A stretch of 64,000 nucleotides of DNA from Halomonas alkalicola (GCF_030704205.1 NZ_CP131913.1:2852001-2916000); one strand, 5' to 3'; positions 8,815 through 18,446 are shown, numbered from the stretch's first letter. Program-made: numbers and translations. The notes: generated by a model from the letters alone, not told the origin.

Positions 8815-9522
8815 ATGACACGGGTGCTCTTTGATCTCTGCGGCATCGATGAGGGGCTGCGCTTCTCGCCCTACTGCTGGCGGGTGCGCTATGCGCTTGC
8901 CCACAAGGGGCTGGAGGCCGAGACCCGCCCCTGGCGCTTCAATGACAGGGCGGCGCTGGCCTTTGCCGATCACGACAAGGTGCCGGTGCTGGTCGACGGT
9001 GACGAGACGATCACCGACAGCTACGCCATCCTGCGCTACCTGGATCGCGCCTACCCCGAGTCCCCGCTGTTCGGTGACGCCCTGGCCGAGGGGCGAGCGA
9101 GTTTCCTCAAGCACTACGCGGAGCGCTCCCTGCAGCCGGCCATGTTGCGCACCATCATCATGGATCTGCTCAACGCCATTCACCCCGACGATCGCGACTA
9201 CTTCCGCGAGACCCGCGAGAAGCGCCTCGGTCGCACCCTGGAGGAGTTCCACTCCCCGGCGAAGGGGCTCTCGCAGCTGGATGCGGCGCTCGAGCCGCTG
9301 CGCGGTCGCCTGAAGGAGGCGGACTACATCGACGGCGAGGCGCCCGCGGCCGGTGACTACCTGGTGTTCGGCAGCTTCATGTGGGCGCGCTGCGTGTCGA
9401 GCGCCGACCTGGTCTCCAATGCCGACCCGGTCTACGCCTGGCTCGAGCGCATGCTCGACCAGCACGGCGGCCTGGGTCGCCGCGCCATGCGCATCACCGA
9501 TATCGAGGGGGCCTACCGCTGA
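8815..9522 (+). CDS. glutathione S-transferase family protein
   Basis: 235 residues. The N-terminal thioredoxin-like domain has SPYCWRVRYALAHKGL, VPVLVDGD and ITDSYAILRYLD, the glutathione-binding layout of bacterial GSTs. An all-alpha C-terminal domain follows from about residue 90. The physiological substrate is unknown. The start is the ATG at 8815, preceded by GGGGGAA; the longer open frame from 8635 runs through the promoter region and is not supported. It is divergent from the permease. Confidence 0.88.
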   Translation: MTRVLFDLCGIDEGLRFSPYCWRVRYALAHKGLEAETRPWRFNDRAALAFADHDKVPVLVDGDETITDSYAILRYLDRAYPESPLFGDALAEGRASFLKHYAERSLQPAMLRTIIMDLLNAIHPDDRDYFRETREKRLGRTLEEFHSPAKGLSQLDAALEPLRGRLKEADYIDGEAPAAGDYLVFGSFMWARCVSSADLVSNADPVYAWLERMLDQHGGLGRRAMRITDIEGAYR

Positions 9523-9566
9523 CCGTAAGGAAGCGGCTGGAGGCATGAGCAGAATGGTCCTTCGCC

Positions 9567-9601
9567 ATGTTGCATCGCACAATATCGCCTGCTATGTTGC
9601 A
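9567..9601 (+). promoter_or_regulatory. direct repeat upstream of the phasin gene
   Basis: ATGTTGCA occurs at 9567-9574 and 9594-9601, 27 bp apart, and each copy is followed by a GCA-rich half (TCGCA, ATGCA). PhaR repressors of phasin genes bind TGC-rich sites, so this is a candidate operator, by analogy only. Confidence 0.35.
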
Positions 9602-9653
9602 ATGCAGCGCAGGGCGAAATGCCCTGTCTTCCCAAGGTAGACGGAGGTGTTCC

Positions 9654-10010
9654 ATGACCAAGGCAACCACCCAGAAGGCCACCGAGCAGTTCGAGGGCCT
9701 GTTCGTCGCGCCGGCCCGCGCCTATGGCTCCCTGACGCTCGAGTACTACGAGAAGCTGATGGCCGCCCAGATGGAAGCGGCCCGGACCTATACCGACCTC
9801 GGCCTGGCTCAGGCGCGCGCCTGGGTCGACGCCCGCGACGTCGAGGGCTTCAAGAAGACCATGGAGGGCCAGCAGAAGGCGGCCCAGGACCTGGGCGAGC
9901 GGATGAAGGCCGATGCCGAGAAGGTCAATGCCCTCGGCCAGGATTTCCTGCAGAAGAGCCAGAAGCTGGTCGAGGAGAGCATGAAGTCCGCGACCGCCGC
10001 CGCCAAGTAA
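9654..10010 (+). CDS. phaP: phasin family protein
   Basis: 118 residues with no membrane segment, mostly amphipathic helix rich in Ala, Glu, Lys and Gln. The stretch FEGLFVAPARAYGSLTLEYY followed by long helices fits the phasin family that coats polyhydroxyalkanoate granules. The start ATG at 9654 has a strong AGACGGAGGTG ribosome site; the longer frame from 9567 crosses the candidate operator. It is monocistronic, with a clear terminator at 10046-10074. PHA synthase genes are not in the window. Confidence 0.85.
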   Translation: MTKATTQKATEQFEGLFVAPARAYGSLTLEYYEKLMAAQMEAARTYTDLGLAQARAWVDARDVEGFKKTMEGQQKAAQDLGERMKADAEKVNALGQDFLQKSQKLVEESMKSATAAAK

Positions 10011-10045
10011 GGCAGGCGCCGGCGCTACGCCGGCCGCGACATCGA

Positions 10046-10074
10046 ACGGGCCGCCCCACCTCGGGGCGGCCCGT
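10046..10074. terminator. bidirectional terminator between phasin and phosphoribosyltransferase genes
   Basis: Perfect 12-bp stem ACGGGCCGCCCC/GGGGCGGCCCGT with a 5-nt loop between two convergent genes. The T-run is short on both sides. Confidence 0.75.
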
Positions 10075-10118
10075 GTCGTTGGTGGCCCGTGACGCTGGTG
10101 GCCGCCGAGGCGGCCGGC

Positions 10119-10742
10119 TCAGGGGGTCGCCTGACCCAGCAGGCGGATTACCTCGCTATCCTCCACCTGGCCGAAGTCGGCGAAGAACTGTCCCACCGCA
10201 CCGAAGCGGTTCGGGGCCTCGGGGCAGACCACCTCGTCGGCCAGGGCCTCAAGCCGTGCCAGGGTATCCGGGGGGGCCACGCCGAGGGCGGCGATGAGCC
10301 GGGCCGGTGCGCGCTGGCGCAGGGTGGCGAGTGCCGCGGCCATGGTGGCCCCGGTGGCGCTGCCGTCGTCCACCACCACCACCGTCCGCCCGACCGGGTC
10401 GATGGGCGAGCGCACCGGCGTATAGCGGCGGCGGCGTTCGTCGATCAGCTGGCGCTGCTCCTCGATCGCCCTGGTCAGCCACTCCTCGCGGCACTGCCCG
10501 GCCTGCTCCTCCAGGTGCACGCTGCCGTCCTCGCTGACCGCCCCGATGGCGTACTCGGGGTTGCCGGGCGCGCCGATCTTGCGCACCAGCACCACGTCCA
10601 GCTCGCCCTCCAGGGCGTCGGCGATCACCCGGCCCATGGGCACGCCGCCGCGGGGAATGGCCAGCACCAGGGGGCGCTCCCCCTTCAGGTGGCCCAGGGC
10701 CTCGGCCAGGCGCCTAGCCGCCTCCAGTCGGTCGCGGTACAT
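10119..10742 (-). CDS. phosphoribosyltransferase-domain protein
   Basis: 207 residues. It carries VVVVDDGSATGATM, the PRPP-binding loop of type I phosphoribosyltransferases, preceded by VLAIPRGGVPMG and VRKIGAPGNPEYAIGAV. This matches the stand-alone phosphoribosyltransferase group often annotated as ComF-like or erythromycin-esterase-associated; the true substrate is unknown. The start is the ATG at 10740-10742. The gene appears to be transcribed alone, with a shared terminator downstream. Confidence 0.82.
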   Translation of the reverse strand: MYRDRLEAARRLAEALGHLKGERPLVLAIPRGGVPMGRVIADALEGELDVVLVRKIGAPGNPEYAIGAVSEDGSVHLEEQAGQCREEWLTRAIEEQRQLIDERRRRYTPVRSPIDPVGRTVVVVDDGSATGATMAAALATLRQRAPARLIAALGVAPPDTLARLEALADEVVCPEAPNRFGAVGQFFADFGQVEDSEVIRLLGQATP

Positions 10743-10812
10743 GGCTATCCCTCCGCAATGCGTTCGAGAGAAGTCTAGCCGAGGTGGCCGGGGCGAGCAG
10801 GCGAAGACGTGC

Positions 10813-10837
10813 GCGCCGCCGGGGTCTCCGGCGGCGC
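10813..10837 (-). terminator. hairpin downstream of the NCS2 permease
   Basis: Perfect 10-bp inverted repeat GCGCCGCCGG/CCGGCGGCGC after the permease stop. No T-run follows, so the terminator call is tentative. Confidence 0.4.
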
Positions 10838-10895
10838 CTGGGTGGCGAAAAGGTGGTGGACAGGGGGCGGCTAGCAGGGGAGGCGAAGTCGGGCG

Positions 10896-12299
10896 TCAGG
10901 CGTTGGACTCGGCCTTGCCGGCCTCGGCCTTGCCGGCCTCGGCCTCGACGGCCTCGCCGCCGCGCTGGCGCTTCGGCTTGCCGGGCAGGATGGCGTCGAG
11001 CAGCAGGGCGGCCAGCGCCGCCGGGACCAGGCCCGACTTCAGCAGCAGTCCCACCTGGCCGGGCATGGTCTCGGAGATCGCCTCCACGGCGGGCAGGCCG
11101 ATGCCGAGGCTCAGGGAAACCGCAATGATCAGCATGGCGCGCTGGTCGAGCTCGCACTCCTGGATGATCTTGAGGCCCGCCGAGGCGATCATGCCGAACA
11201 TCACCACGCCGGCACCGCCCAGCACCGCGTGGGGCATGGCCGCCACCAGGCCGCCCAGCTTGGGAAACAGCCCCATGCAGATCAGCAGGATGCCACCGAT
11301 GGTCACCACATGGCGGCTAACCACGCCGGTCAGGGTGATCAGGCCCACGTTCTGGGCGTAGGCGGTGTTGGGCAGGGTGTTGAAGAGCGCGGCGAAGGAG
11401 GTGGCCACGCCGTCGGCCATCACGCCGCCCGAGAGCTCGCGGTCCTTGGCCGGGCGGCCCGCGCCGCCGGTGGTGATGGCCGAGATGTTGCCGATGGTCT
11501 CCAGCCCCACCACGAACATGATCAGCACCATGCCGACGATGGCGGTGAGGTGGAACTCCATCCCGTACTGCAGCGGTCTCGGCACGGCGAACCAGGCCGC
11601 CTCGCGCAGGTTGGTGAAGTCCACCATGCCCAGTGCGATGGCCACCAGGTAGCCGGCCAGCAGCCCGAAGAGGATCGAGGAGGCCTTGACGAAACCGCGG
11701 CCCAGCTGGTGAACGGCGATGCACACCACCAGCACGAAGAGCGCCAGCAGCAGGTTGGTGGGCGAGGCGAAGTCGTCGGATCCCACGCCGCCGGCGGCGT
11801 AGTTGAGGCCTACCGGCATCAGCGTGATGCCGATCAGCAGCACCACGATGCCCGTGACCACCGGCGAGAACCAGTGGCGGATCTTCCTGAGGAAGGCCCC
11901 CAGCACCACCTGCAGCAGGCCGGCGATCAAGGAGGCTCCGAGCACGGCGGCCAGCCCGAAGGCGTTGGCCAGGGGTAGCGCCACCGGCAGGAAGCCGAAG
12001 CTGGTGCCCTGGACGATGGGCAGGCGGGCGCCGATGGGGCCCACGCCAATGGTCTGGATCAGGGTCGAGACCCCGGCCACGAAGAGGGCCACCTGGATCA
12101 GGAAGATCGTCTCGCCGGTGGCGGCGCCGATCACGCCGGCGATGATGATCGGCGGGGTCACGTTGCCGGCGAACATCGCCATGATGTGCTGCAGCCCCAG
12201 GGGAATCGCCTTGGAGAGCGGCGGCATCGCGTCCGGGTCGCGGTTGATGGTGCGAGTGGGGTTCGTCTCGGGATGGGGCGCGGAACGGGGTCTGGTCAT
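10896..12299 (-). CDS. uacT: NCS2-family urate/xanthine permease
   Basis: 467 residues, with 12-14 membrane segments and the nucleobase:cation symporter-2 signatures GLQHIMAMFAGN, QTIGVGPIGARLPIVQGTSF and ETIGNISAIT. Its place next to uraD, uraH and puuD points to urate (or xanthine) as the substrate, which is an inference. The C-terminal tail has a short tandem repeat (EAEAGKAEAGKAE). The start is uncertain: ATG at 12299 or a second Met 24 codons later; neither has a strong ribosome site. A TGTACACA operator-like site lies 97 bp upstream. Confidence 0.88.
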   Translation of the reverse strand: MTRPRSAPHPETNPTRTINRDPDAMPPLSKAIPLGLQHIMAMFAGNVTPPIIIAGVIGAATGETIFLIQVALFVAGVSTLIQTIGVGPIGARLPIVQGTSFGFLPVALPLANAFGLAAVLGASLIAGLLQVVLGAFLRKIRHWFSPVVTGIVVLLIGITLMPVGLNYAAGGVGSDDFASPTNLLLALFVLVVCIAVHQLGRGFVKASSILFGLLAGYLVAIALGMVDFTNLREAAWFAVPRPLQYGMEFHLTAIVGMVLIMFVVGLETIGNISAITTGGAGRPAKDRELSGGVMADGVATSFAALFNTLPNTAYAQNVGLITLTGVVSRHVVTIGGILLICMGLFPKLGGLVAAMPHAVLGGAGVVMFGMIASAGLKIIQECELDQRAMLIIAVSLSLGIGLPAVEAISETMPGQVGLLLKSGLVPAALAALLLDAILPGKPKRQRGGEAVEAEAGKAEAGKAESNA

Positions 12300-12395
12300 G
12301 GTCGGGCTCGCAGCTTGGGTTGTTGTCGGTGCTGGCGTGCGGGTCGTGAGGCTGGCCGGTTGTTATCGTGATTGAGGCCAATCCATGCCTTTAAA

Positions 12396-12403
12396 TGTAC
12401 ACA
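12396..12403 (-). promoter_or_regulatory. TGTATACA-like operator of the urate permease
   Basis: AAATGTACACAATAT is a one-base variant of the TGTATACAA site found at 13197, 15036, 15880 and 27729. It lies in the 313-bp gap before uraD; the only other features there are the uraD terminator and the permease promoter. Confidence 0.5.
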
Positions 12404-12544
12404 ATATGACTCTGTTTGAAAGACATCTGGATGATTTCCCGGAACTCATTTTACGGATCCCTTGTTGATCAGTGGGTTATCCGTTATCTATTGACCGTTT
12501 GGTCATGTCGTGATCGAGTGCAGGGGGCCAGCCCGAACGACAAA

Positions 12545-12570
12545 AGCCCCGCGGAGGAAGCCGCGGGGCT
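12545..12570 (-). terminator. Rho-independent terminator of uraD
   Basis: Perfect 10-bp stem AGCCCCGCGG/CCGCGGGGCT with a 6-nt loop, followed on the minus strand by TTTTGTCGTT. Confidence 0.85.
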
Positions 12571-12612
12571 GGCATGAGGGGCGCCGAGCGAAGCGTGGGG
12601 TGAAGGAGAGCC

Positions 12613-13140
12613 CTAGCCCTCCGCGCGGGCCTGCAGGCGGAACAGGGCGATGCGATTGATCTGCTCCACCGCGGTGCGGCGCTCCTCGGCCGGGGTGTTC
12701 TCCAGGCGCACCTCGAAGGCGTCGAGGATGGCGAAGCGGTCGCTGCCCTTCACCGCCATCACGAAGGGAAAGCCGAACTTCGCCTTGTAGGCCTCGTTGA
12801 GCCGCTCGAAACGGGCCAGCTCCTCCGGCGAGCACTGGTCGAGGCCGGCGCCGGCCTGCTCGCGAGTGGAGTCGTCGGTGAGGGTGCCGGCCAGTGCCGC
12901 CTTGCCGGCCAGGTCCGGGTGGGCGCGGATCACTTCCAGCTGGCGCTCGGCGGGGGCGGAGGAGAGCACCTCGCCCATCGCCTCGGCCAGCCCTGCGGGG
13001 GTGTCCTGGGTGGCGGAGAGGCCCTTCTCCCAGGCCAGTTCGGCGACCCAGGGGGAGTGTTCGTAGATCTCGCCGTAGGCGGCCACGAAGGCGGCCTTGT
13101 CCAGCTGGCTGGGGCGCGGGTTCAGGTTCCGGTCGCTCAT
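12613..13140 (-). CDS. uraD: 2-oxo-4-hydroxy-4-carboxy-5-ureidoimidazoline (OHCU) decarboxylase
   Basis: 175 residues of the OHCU decarboxylase fold. The catalytic His is in IRAHPDLAGKAALAG, followed by EQAGAGLDQCSPEE and KFGFPFVMAVKG, all family hallmarks. It converts OHCU to S-allantoin, the third step of urate oxidation. It is divergent from uraH with a shared regulatory gap of 168 bp, and has its own terminator. Confidence 0.95.
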   Translation of the reverse strand: MSDRNLNPRPSQLDKAAFVAAYGEIYEHSPWVAELAWEKGLSATQDTPAGLAEAMGEVLSSAPAERQLEVIRAHPDLAGKAALAGTLTDDSTREQAGAGLDQCSPEELARFERLNEAYKAKFGFPFVMAVKGSDRFAILDAFEVRLENTPAEERRTAVEQINRIALFRLQARAEG

Positions 13141-13196
13141 GGTGATGCTCCTGCAGGGGGTGGTCTTGTCGCTGTCTGCGGTGTGTCTCGGTTAAA

Positions 13197-13205
13197 TGTA
13201 TACAA
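13197..13205. promoter_or_regulatory. GntR-type operator in the uraD/uraH divergent promoter
   Basis: AAATGTATACAAAA contains the palindrome TGTATACA. It is 57 bp before uraD and 104 bp before uraH and could serve both. The probable regulator is the GntR protein encoded at 15094. Confidence 0.6.
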
Positions 13206-13308
13206 AAAATGTTTTGAAATGTACTGCAAGAATGGCTAAAACTGTTTTCATGCTACGGCACCCGGTCCGATCACGACAATCCACAACGCGACACGAGGAG
13301 CACCCGCC

Positions 13309-13668
13309 ATGGGACGCCTGACTACCCACGTACTCGACACCGCCCAGGGGCGACCGGGCAAAGGTATCCGCATCGAGGTCTTTCGCCTGGAGGGCGAGCA
13401 GCGCATTCGCCTGAAGGAGGTCGTCACCAACGACGACGGCCGCTGCGATGCGCCGATCCTTGAGGGCGAGGGCTTCGCCGTCGGCCAGTACGAGCTGGTC
13501 TTCCACGCCGGCGACTACCTGCGTGCCCAGGCCCAGGGCGTCGAGGCCGAGGAGCCGCGCTTCCTGGATGTGATTCCGCTGCGCTTCGGGGTGGCCGATG
13601 CCGGCGCGCACTATCATGTGCCGCTGCTGCTCTCGCCCTATGGCTACTCCACCTACCGCGGCAGCTAG
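13309..13668 (+). CDS. uraH: 5-hydroxyisourate hydrolase
   Basis: 119 residues, a transthyretin-related protein. It starts [16 protein letters not shown] with the catalytic His and ends YRGS, the C-terminal tetrapeptide diagnostic of HIU hydrolase as opposed to transthyretin. It hydrolyses 5-hydroxyisourate to OHCU. The ribosome site GAGGAG lies upstream of the ATG. It reads into puuD 86 bp downstream. Confidence 0.96.
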   Translation: MGRLTTHVLDTAQGRPGKGIRIEVFRLEGEQRIRLKEVVTNDDGRCDAPILEGEGFAVGQYELVFHAGDYLRAQAQGVEAEEPRFLDVIPLRFGVADAGAHYHVPLLLSPYGYSTYRGS

Positions 13669-13754
13669 CCGAGCGCTGGCGGCGCTCGCCAATCTTTCAG
13701 ACCAGGGCTGGTTGCCAGTCACCAACAACAATGCCATGAGTCGAGGCTCCCCTG

Positions 13755-14954
13755 ATGCAAGCCTATCTGCTGGACTTCGGAAACTTCATGCTGCGCTGGC
13801 TGCACGTCATCGCGGCCATCGCCTGGATCGGCGAGTCGATCTACTTCGTGATGCTGGACAACAGCCTGAGGAAGCCCAAGGCTGCCGAGGACCGCGACAA
13901 GGGGGTCTTCGGCGAGATGTGGGCGGTGCACGGTGGCGGCTTCTACCATAACCAGAAGTACGCTACGGCGCCGGCCAGGCTGCCCGATGACCTGCACTGG
14001 TCGTTCTGGAAGTCCTATACCACCTGGCTGTCGGGCTTTGCGCTCTTCGTGCTGCTCTACATGGCCAACCCGAGCTTCTATCTGGTCAACCCCAATGCCA
14101 GCTGGGAGTGGGCCGCCACCATGAGCGGCTGGCAGGCCAACGTGCTGGCGCTGCTCTTCCTGGTCGGTGGCTGGGTGGTCTACAACGAGCTGTGCAAGCG
14201 CATCAGCCCCGACATGACCCGGGATGGCCTGCTGAGCATCGCGGTGGCCGTGATGATGGTCGTGGTGGCCTGGCTCAGCACCCAGCTCTTCGCCGGCCGC
14301 GCCGCCTTCCTGATCACCGGCGCGGTGATGGCCACGGCGATGTCCGCCAACGTCTTCTTCTGGATCATTCCCGGCCAGCGCCGCATGGTGGCCGCCATGA
14401 AGGCGGGCGAGGCCCCCAACCCCCTGGACGGCAAGCGCGGCAAGCAGCGCTCGGTGCACAACACCTACTTCACCCTGCCGGTGGTGCTGCTGATGATCAG
14501 CAACCACTACTCCTTCGCCTACTCCCACCAGCAGGCCTGGGTGATCATGTCGCTGTTCATCTTCGCCGGGGCCCTGATCCGTCAGTTCTTCGTGCTGATG
14601 CATGCCGGCAGCGTCAAGCCCGCCTACCCGGCGGCCGGCGTGGCGCTGATCGCCTTGGCGTTCTGGATCGCCGCCCCCGCGCCGTCACCCGCCGCCGACC
14701 CGGATCGTGCCGCGGTGAGCCTCGAGGAGGTCCACGCCATCATGGAGACCCGCTGCGCCTCCTGCCATGCCAGCCAGCCCACCCAGCCCGGCTTCAACGC
14801 GCCGCCGGCCGGGGTCGCCTATGACTCCCCGCAGCAGACCGCCGCCCAGCGTGCCCAGATCCAGCAGGTGGTGGCCAGCGGCTACATGCCCCTGGGCAAC
14901 ATGACCGGCATGACCGACGAGGAGCGCGAGGCCATCGCCGCCTGGTCCCGATGA
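13755..14954 (+). CDS. puuD: membrane urate hydroxylase PuuD with C-terminal cytochrome c domain
   Basis: 399 residues. The N-terminal about 310 residues form an eight-helix membrane domain of the PuuD (DUF989) family, starting near MLRWLHVIAAIAWIGES. The last 66 residues are a cytochrome c domain with CASCH at about 334-338 and a distal Met in GYMPLGNMTGM. This enzyme hydroxylates urate to 5-hydroxyisourate and passes electrons to the respiratory chain, replacing soluble uricase. It lies downstream of uraH, probably in one operon, with a terminator after it. Confidence 0.95.
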   Translation: MQAYLLDFGNFMLRWLHVIAAIAWIGESIYFVMLDNSLRKPKAAEDRDKGVFGEMWAVHGGGFYHNQKYATAPARLPDDLHWSFWKSYTTWLSGFALFVLLYMANPSFYLVNPNASWEWAATMSGWQANVLALLFLVGGWVVYNELCKRISPDMTRDGLLSIAVAVMMVVVAWLSTQLFAGRAAFLITGAVMATAMSANVFFWIIPGQRRMVAAMKAGEAPNPLDGKRGKQRSVHNTYFTLPVVLLMISNHYSFAYSHQQAWVIMSLFIFAGALIRQFFVLMHAGSVKPAYPAAGVALIALAFWIAAPAPSPAADPDRAAVSLEEVHAIMETRCASCHASQPTQPGFNAPPAGVAYDSPQQTAAQRAQIQQVVASGYMPLGNMTGMTDEEREAIAAWSR

Positions 14955-14980
14955 CGCCCCTCTGTGCTCGCGCCCGGCAG

Positions 14981-15002
14981 GGACCCGCCTCGCGGCGGGT
15001 CC
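14981..15002 (+). terminator. terminator of uraH-puuD
   Basis: Perfect 9-bp stem GGACCCGCC/GGCGGGTCC with a 4-nt loop, followed by TTGTCGTT. Confidence 0.75.
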
Positions 15003-15035
15003 TTGTCGTTGAAGAGATGACTCTGCCCGCCTGGC

Positions 15036-15043
15036 GTATACAA
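15036..15043 (+). promoter_or_regulatory. candidate autoregulatory site of the GntR gene
   Basis: GCGTATACAATC at 51 bp before the regulator start is a member of the TGTATACA site family, with one end base changed. Confidence 0.5.
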
Positions 15044-15093
15044 TCATCTCCAGACGCCCGCCACGGGCGGCCAACTGCTACCGGGAGAGAGGG

Positions 15094-15828
15094 ATGAGTC
15101 AGCGCCATATCGAGAGCCAGCGCAAGGCGTCGGGAAGCGGACGCGGCAAGGACGGCGACGGCGCCGAGCGTCACGAGGCCATCTATCGCTCGATCAGCGA
15201 TGCGATCATCGAGCACCGGCTCAAGCCCGGCGCCCGCCTGCGTGAGGATGCCCTCGCCGAGGTGTTCGGCGTCAGCCGCACCGGTATCCGCAAGATCCTG
15301 CAGCGCCTGGCGCTTGAGCAGCTGGTCACCCTGACCCCCCGCCGCGGGGCCAGCGTCACGCGCCCCACCGCCGACGAGGCCAAGGATGTCTTCGATGCCC
15401 GCCAGATGGTGGAGTGCGGCCTGATGCCCGAGGTGGCCCGGCGCATCACCACCGAGGAGGCGGGCGAGCTGCGTCTGCTCAGCGAGCGCGAGCAGCGGGC
15501 GGTGAAGGAGGGGGAGCATAGTGCGGGCATCCGCCTCTCCGCGGAGTTCCATACCCGCCTGGCCAGGGTCTCGGGGAACGCTACCCTGGCCGAATTCGTC
15601 GGCCGGCTCTGTTCGCGCTCCTCGCTGATCCTCGCCGTCTATGGCAATGCCGGCCATCTGGGTTGCGAGACCCATGATCATGATGCCCTGATCGCATGCC
15701 TGGAGGCCGGTGAAGGCGAAACGGCGGCCGCGCTGATGTCGCAGCACCTGAAAGCCGTGGAGGCCACGCTCTCCATGGTGGAGGAGGAGGAGGAGGCTCC
15801 CGACCTGCAGGCCATCTTCGCATCCTGA
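15094..15828 (+). CDS. GntR-family (FadR/FCD) regulator of urate catabolism
   Basis: 244 residues. The N-terminal winged helix contains LREDALAEVFGVSRTGIRKI and RRGASVTRPT; an FCD ligand-binding domain follows from about residue 95, with helical Asp/His metal-type positions. It probably senses a purine or allantoin intermediate. Evidence for local control is its position between puuD and puuE and the TGTATACA sites at the surrounding promoters, including its own. A second, related regulator is encoded at 27813. A highly charged N-terminal leader (residues 1-27) precedes the domain. Confidence 0.88.
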   Translation: MSQRHIESQRKASGSGRGKDGDGAERHEAIYRSISDAIIEHRLKPGARLREDALAEVFGVSRTGIRKILQRLALEQLVTLTPRRGASVTRPTADEAKDVFDARQMVECGLMPEVARRITTEEAGELRLLSEREQRAVKEGEHSAGIRLSAEFHTRLARVSGNATLAEFVGRLCSRSSLILAVYGNAGHLGCETHDHDALIACLEAGEGETAAALMSQHLKAVEATLSMVEEEEEAPDLQAIFAS

Positions 15829-15879
15829 ACCTTGCGGGTTCGGGCTTGCATGACGAAGGCGACAGCGCTAAATTCATTA

Positions 15880-15888
15880 TGTATACAA
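15880..15888 (+). promoter_or_regulatory. GntR-type operator upstream of puuE
   Basis: TATGTATACAATAAATAC includes the full palindrome TGTATACA, 23-31 bp before the puuE start, where it would overlap the transcription start. Confidence 0.6.
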
Positions 15889-15910
15889 TAAATACAGGAA
15901 TTGAGTGCAA

Positions 15911-16840
15911 ATGACGATCGCCGACTACCCTCGCGACCTGATCGGCTACGGCCGCAACCCGCCCCATGCCAACTGGCCCGGCCGGGCGAGGATCGCCGTG
16001 CAGTTCGTGCTCAACTACGAGGAGGGGGGCGAGAACTGCGTGCTGCACGGCGACGCCGGCTCCGAGCAGTTTCTCTCCGAGATCATCGGGGCGGCGGCCT
16101 ATCCGGACCGCCACCTGAGCATGGAATCGATCTACGAGTACGGCTCCCGGGCGGGGGTATGGCGGATCCTGCGCGAGTTCGAGCGCCGCGGCCTGCCGCT
16201 CACCGTCTTCGGGGTGGCCATGGCGCTGGAGCGCCACCCGGAGGTGGCCCACGCCTTCAAGGAGCTGGGCCACGAGGTCGCCTGCCACGGCTATCGCTGG
16301 ATCCACTACCAGGAGATGCCGGAGGCACAGGAGCGCGAGCACCTGAAGCAGGCCATGGCGATCTTCCAGCGCCTCTATGGCGAGAAGCCCCAGGGCTGGT
16401 ACACCGGTCGCGACAGCCCCAACACCCGCCGGCTGGTGCTGGACGAGGGCGGCTTCCTCTATGACAGCGACTACTATGGTGACGACCTGCCGTTCTGGAC
16501 CCGCGAGCGCGACAGCCAGGGGGTCGAGCACGACCACCTGATCGTGCCCTACACCCTGGACAGCAACGACATGCGCTTCGCCGCGCCCCAGGGCTTCAAC
16601 ACCGCCGACCACTTCTTCACCTACCTGCGTGACGCCTTCGACGTGCTCTATGCAGAGGGGGAGGAGTCGCCCAAGATGCTCTCCATCGGCATGCACTGCC
16701 GCCTGCTGGGGCGGCCGGGCCGCTTCCGCGCCCTGCAGCGCTTCCTGGACCATATCGAGAGCCATGACCGGGTCTGGGTGGCGCGTCGGGTGGATATTGC
16801 CCGCCACTGGGCCGAGCATCATCCGGCACCGCAAGCCTGA
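15911..16840 (+). CDS. puuE: allantoinase PuuE (polysaccharide deacetylase family)
   Basis: 309 residues. It begins YPRDLIGYGRNPPHANWPG, the PuuE signature, and carries the NodB-like barrel segments LNYEEGGENCVLHGD and HEVACHGYRWIHY. It opens the allantoin ring to allantoate and is unrelated to metal-dependent AllB. I chose the ATG at 15911; a GTG at 15905 gives two more residues and cannot be excluded. AllE follows 9 bp later, so the two are co-transcribed. Confidence 0.93.
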   Translation: MTIADYPRDLIGYGRNPPHANWPGRARIAVQFVLNYEEGGENCVLHGDAGSEQFLSEIIGAAAYPDRHLSMESIYEYGSRAGVWRILREFERRGLPLTVFGVAMALERHPEVAHAFKELGHEVACHGYRWIHYQEMPEAQEREHLKQAMAIFQRLYGEKPQGWYTGRDSPNTRRLVLDEGGFLYDSDYYGDDLPFWTRERDSQGVEHDHLIVPYTLDSNDMRFAAPQGFNTADHFFTYLRDAFDVLYAEGEESPKMLSIGMHCRLLGRPGRFRALQRFLDHIESHDRVWVARRVDIARHWAEHHPAPQA

Positions 16841-16849
16841 GGACATACC

Positions 16850-17683
<834 letters not shown>

Positions 17684-17733
17684 GCATTCAGGCGGCTGCC
17701 CGAGACTCGCGAGCTGCGTTGGCGGGGCTCGAG

Positions 17734-17935
17734 GCTGATCCGGCGACAGGCCCCGGGGTGCCGGACCAGATCGGGGGCGCTGTGAACCCCTCCCTGGGCG
17801 CAGATGCCCTGCTTCGCTCTCGCGTCCTGCTCCGCTTGCAGGACCGGTGCTGGCCCTCCATGGCCAGCCCGTTCGAAGCAGTGCTTCTCACCCCTGGCAT
17901 AGGACCCCCTCCAGGCCTGTCCCCGGCGCCTCTCG
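17734..17935 (-). repeat. dispersed intergenic repeat, copy 1 (minus orientation)
   Basis: The allE-allA gap (277 bp, no gene) holds a non-coding repeat. Its 26-bp core at 17776-17801 is the exact reverse complement of 22030-22055. A second block at 17891-17905 (CCTGGCATAGGACC) matches 22003-22016. This copy has about 85 bp between the blocks where copy 2 has about 13. It also shares a flanking GGCGACAGGCC. Confidence 0.7.
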
Positions 17936-17960
17936 CATCCAACGTCGGAGATACAAGAAC

Positions 17961-18446
17961 ATGCTGGAACTGAAAGCCGAACCGCTGACCGCCGAGGCCT
18001 TCGCCCCCTTCGGCGAGGTGATCGACGCCCGGGCGTCGGCGTGGTTTCCCATCAACGCCGGGCGCACCCGGCGCCACCACGACCTGGCGACGGTCGAGAC
18101 CCTGGGGGAGGGCGCGCGGACGCTGATCAGCCTCTTCGTCAGCCAGCCGGTGACGGTCCCCCTGGAACTCGACTTCCTGGAGCGCCATCCTCTGGGCAGC
18201 CAGGCCTTCATGCCGCTCCATGAAGAAAGGTTTGTGGTGGTCGTGGCGCCGCCGGGCGAGACCATCGATCCCGCCGAGGTGCGCGCCTTCGTCACCGACG
18301 GCCGTCAGGGGGTCAACTACCGCGCCGGCACCTGGCACGCCATCCAGTCGGTGCTGGAGCGGGAAGGGGAGTTTCTCGTCGTCGATCGCGGCGGCGAGGG
18401 GAACAACTGCGACGAGCATCCGCTGGCGCTGCGCGTGACGCTCTGA
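17961..18446 (+). CDS. allA: ureidoglycolate lyase
   Basis: 161 residues of the AllA cupin fold, starting LKAEPLTAEAFAPFGEVI with NYRAGTWHAIQSVL near the C-terminus. It splits ureidoglycolate into glyoxylate and urea, completing urate breakdown and feeding gcl. The start ATG is at 17961. A strong terminator follows at 18474, so it is not transcribed into the glyoxylate genes. Confidence 0.93.
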   Translation: MLELKAEPLTAEAFAPFGEVIDARASAWFPINAGRTRRHHDLATVETLGEGARTLISLFVSQPVTVPLELDFLERHPLGSQAFMPLHEERFVVVVAPPGETIDPAEVRAFVTDGRQGVNYRAGTWHAIQSVLEREGEFLVVDRGGEGNNCDEHPLALRVTL

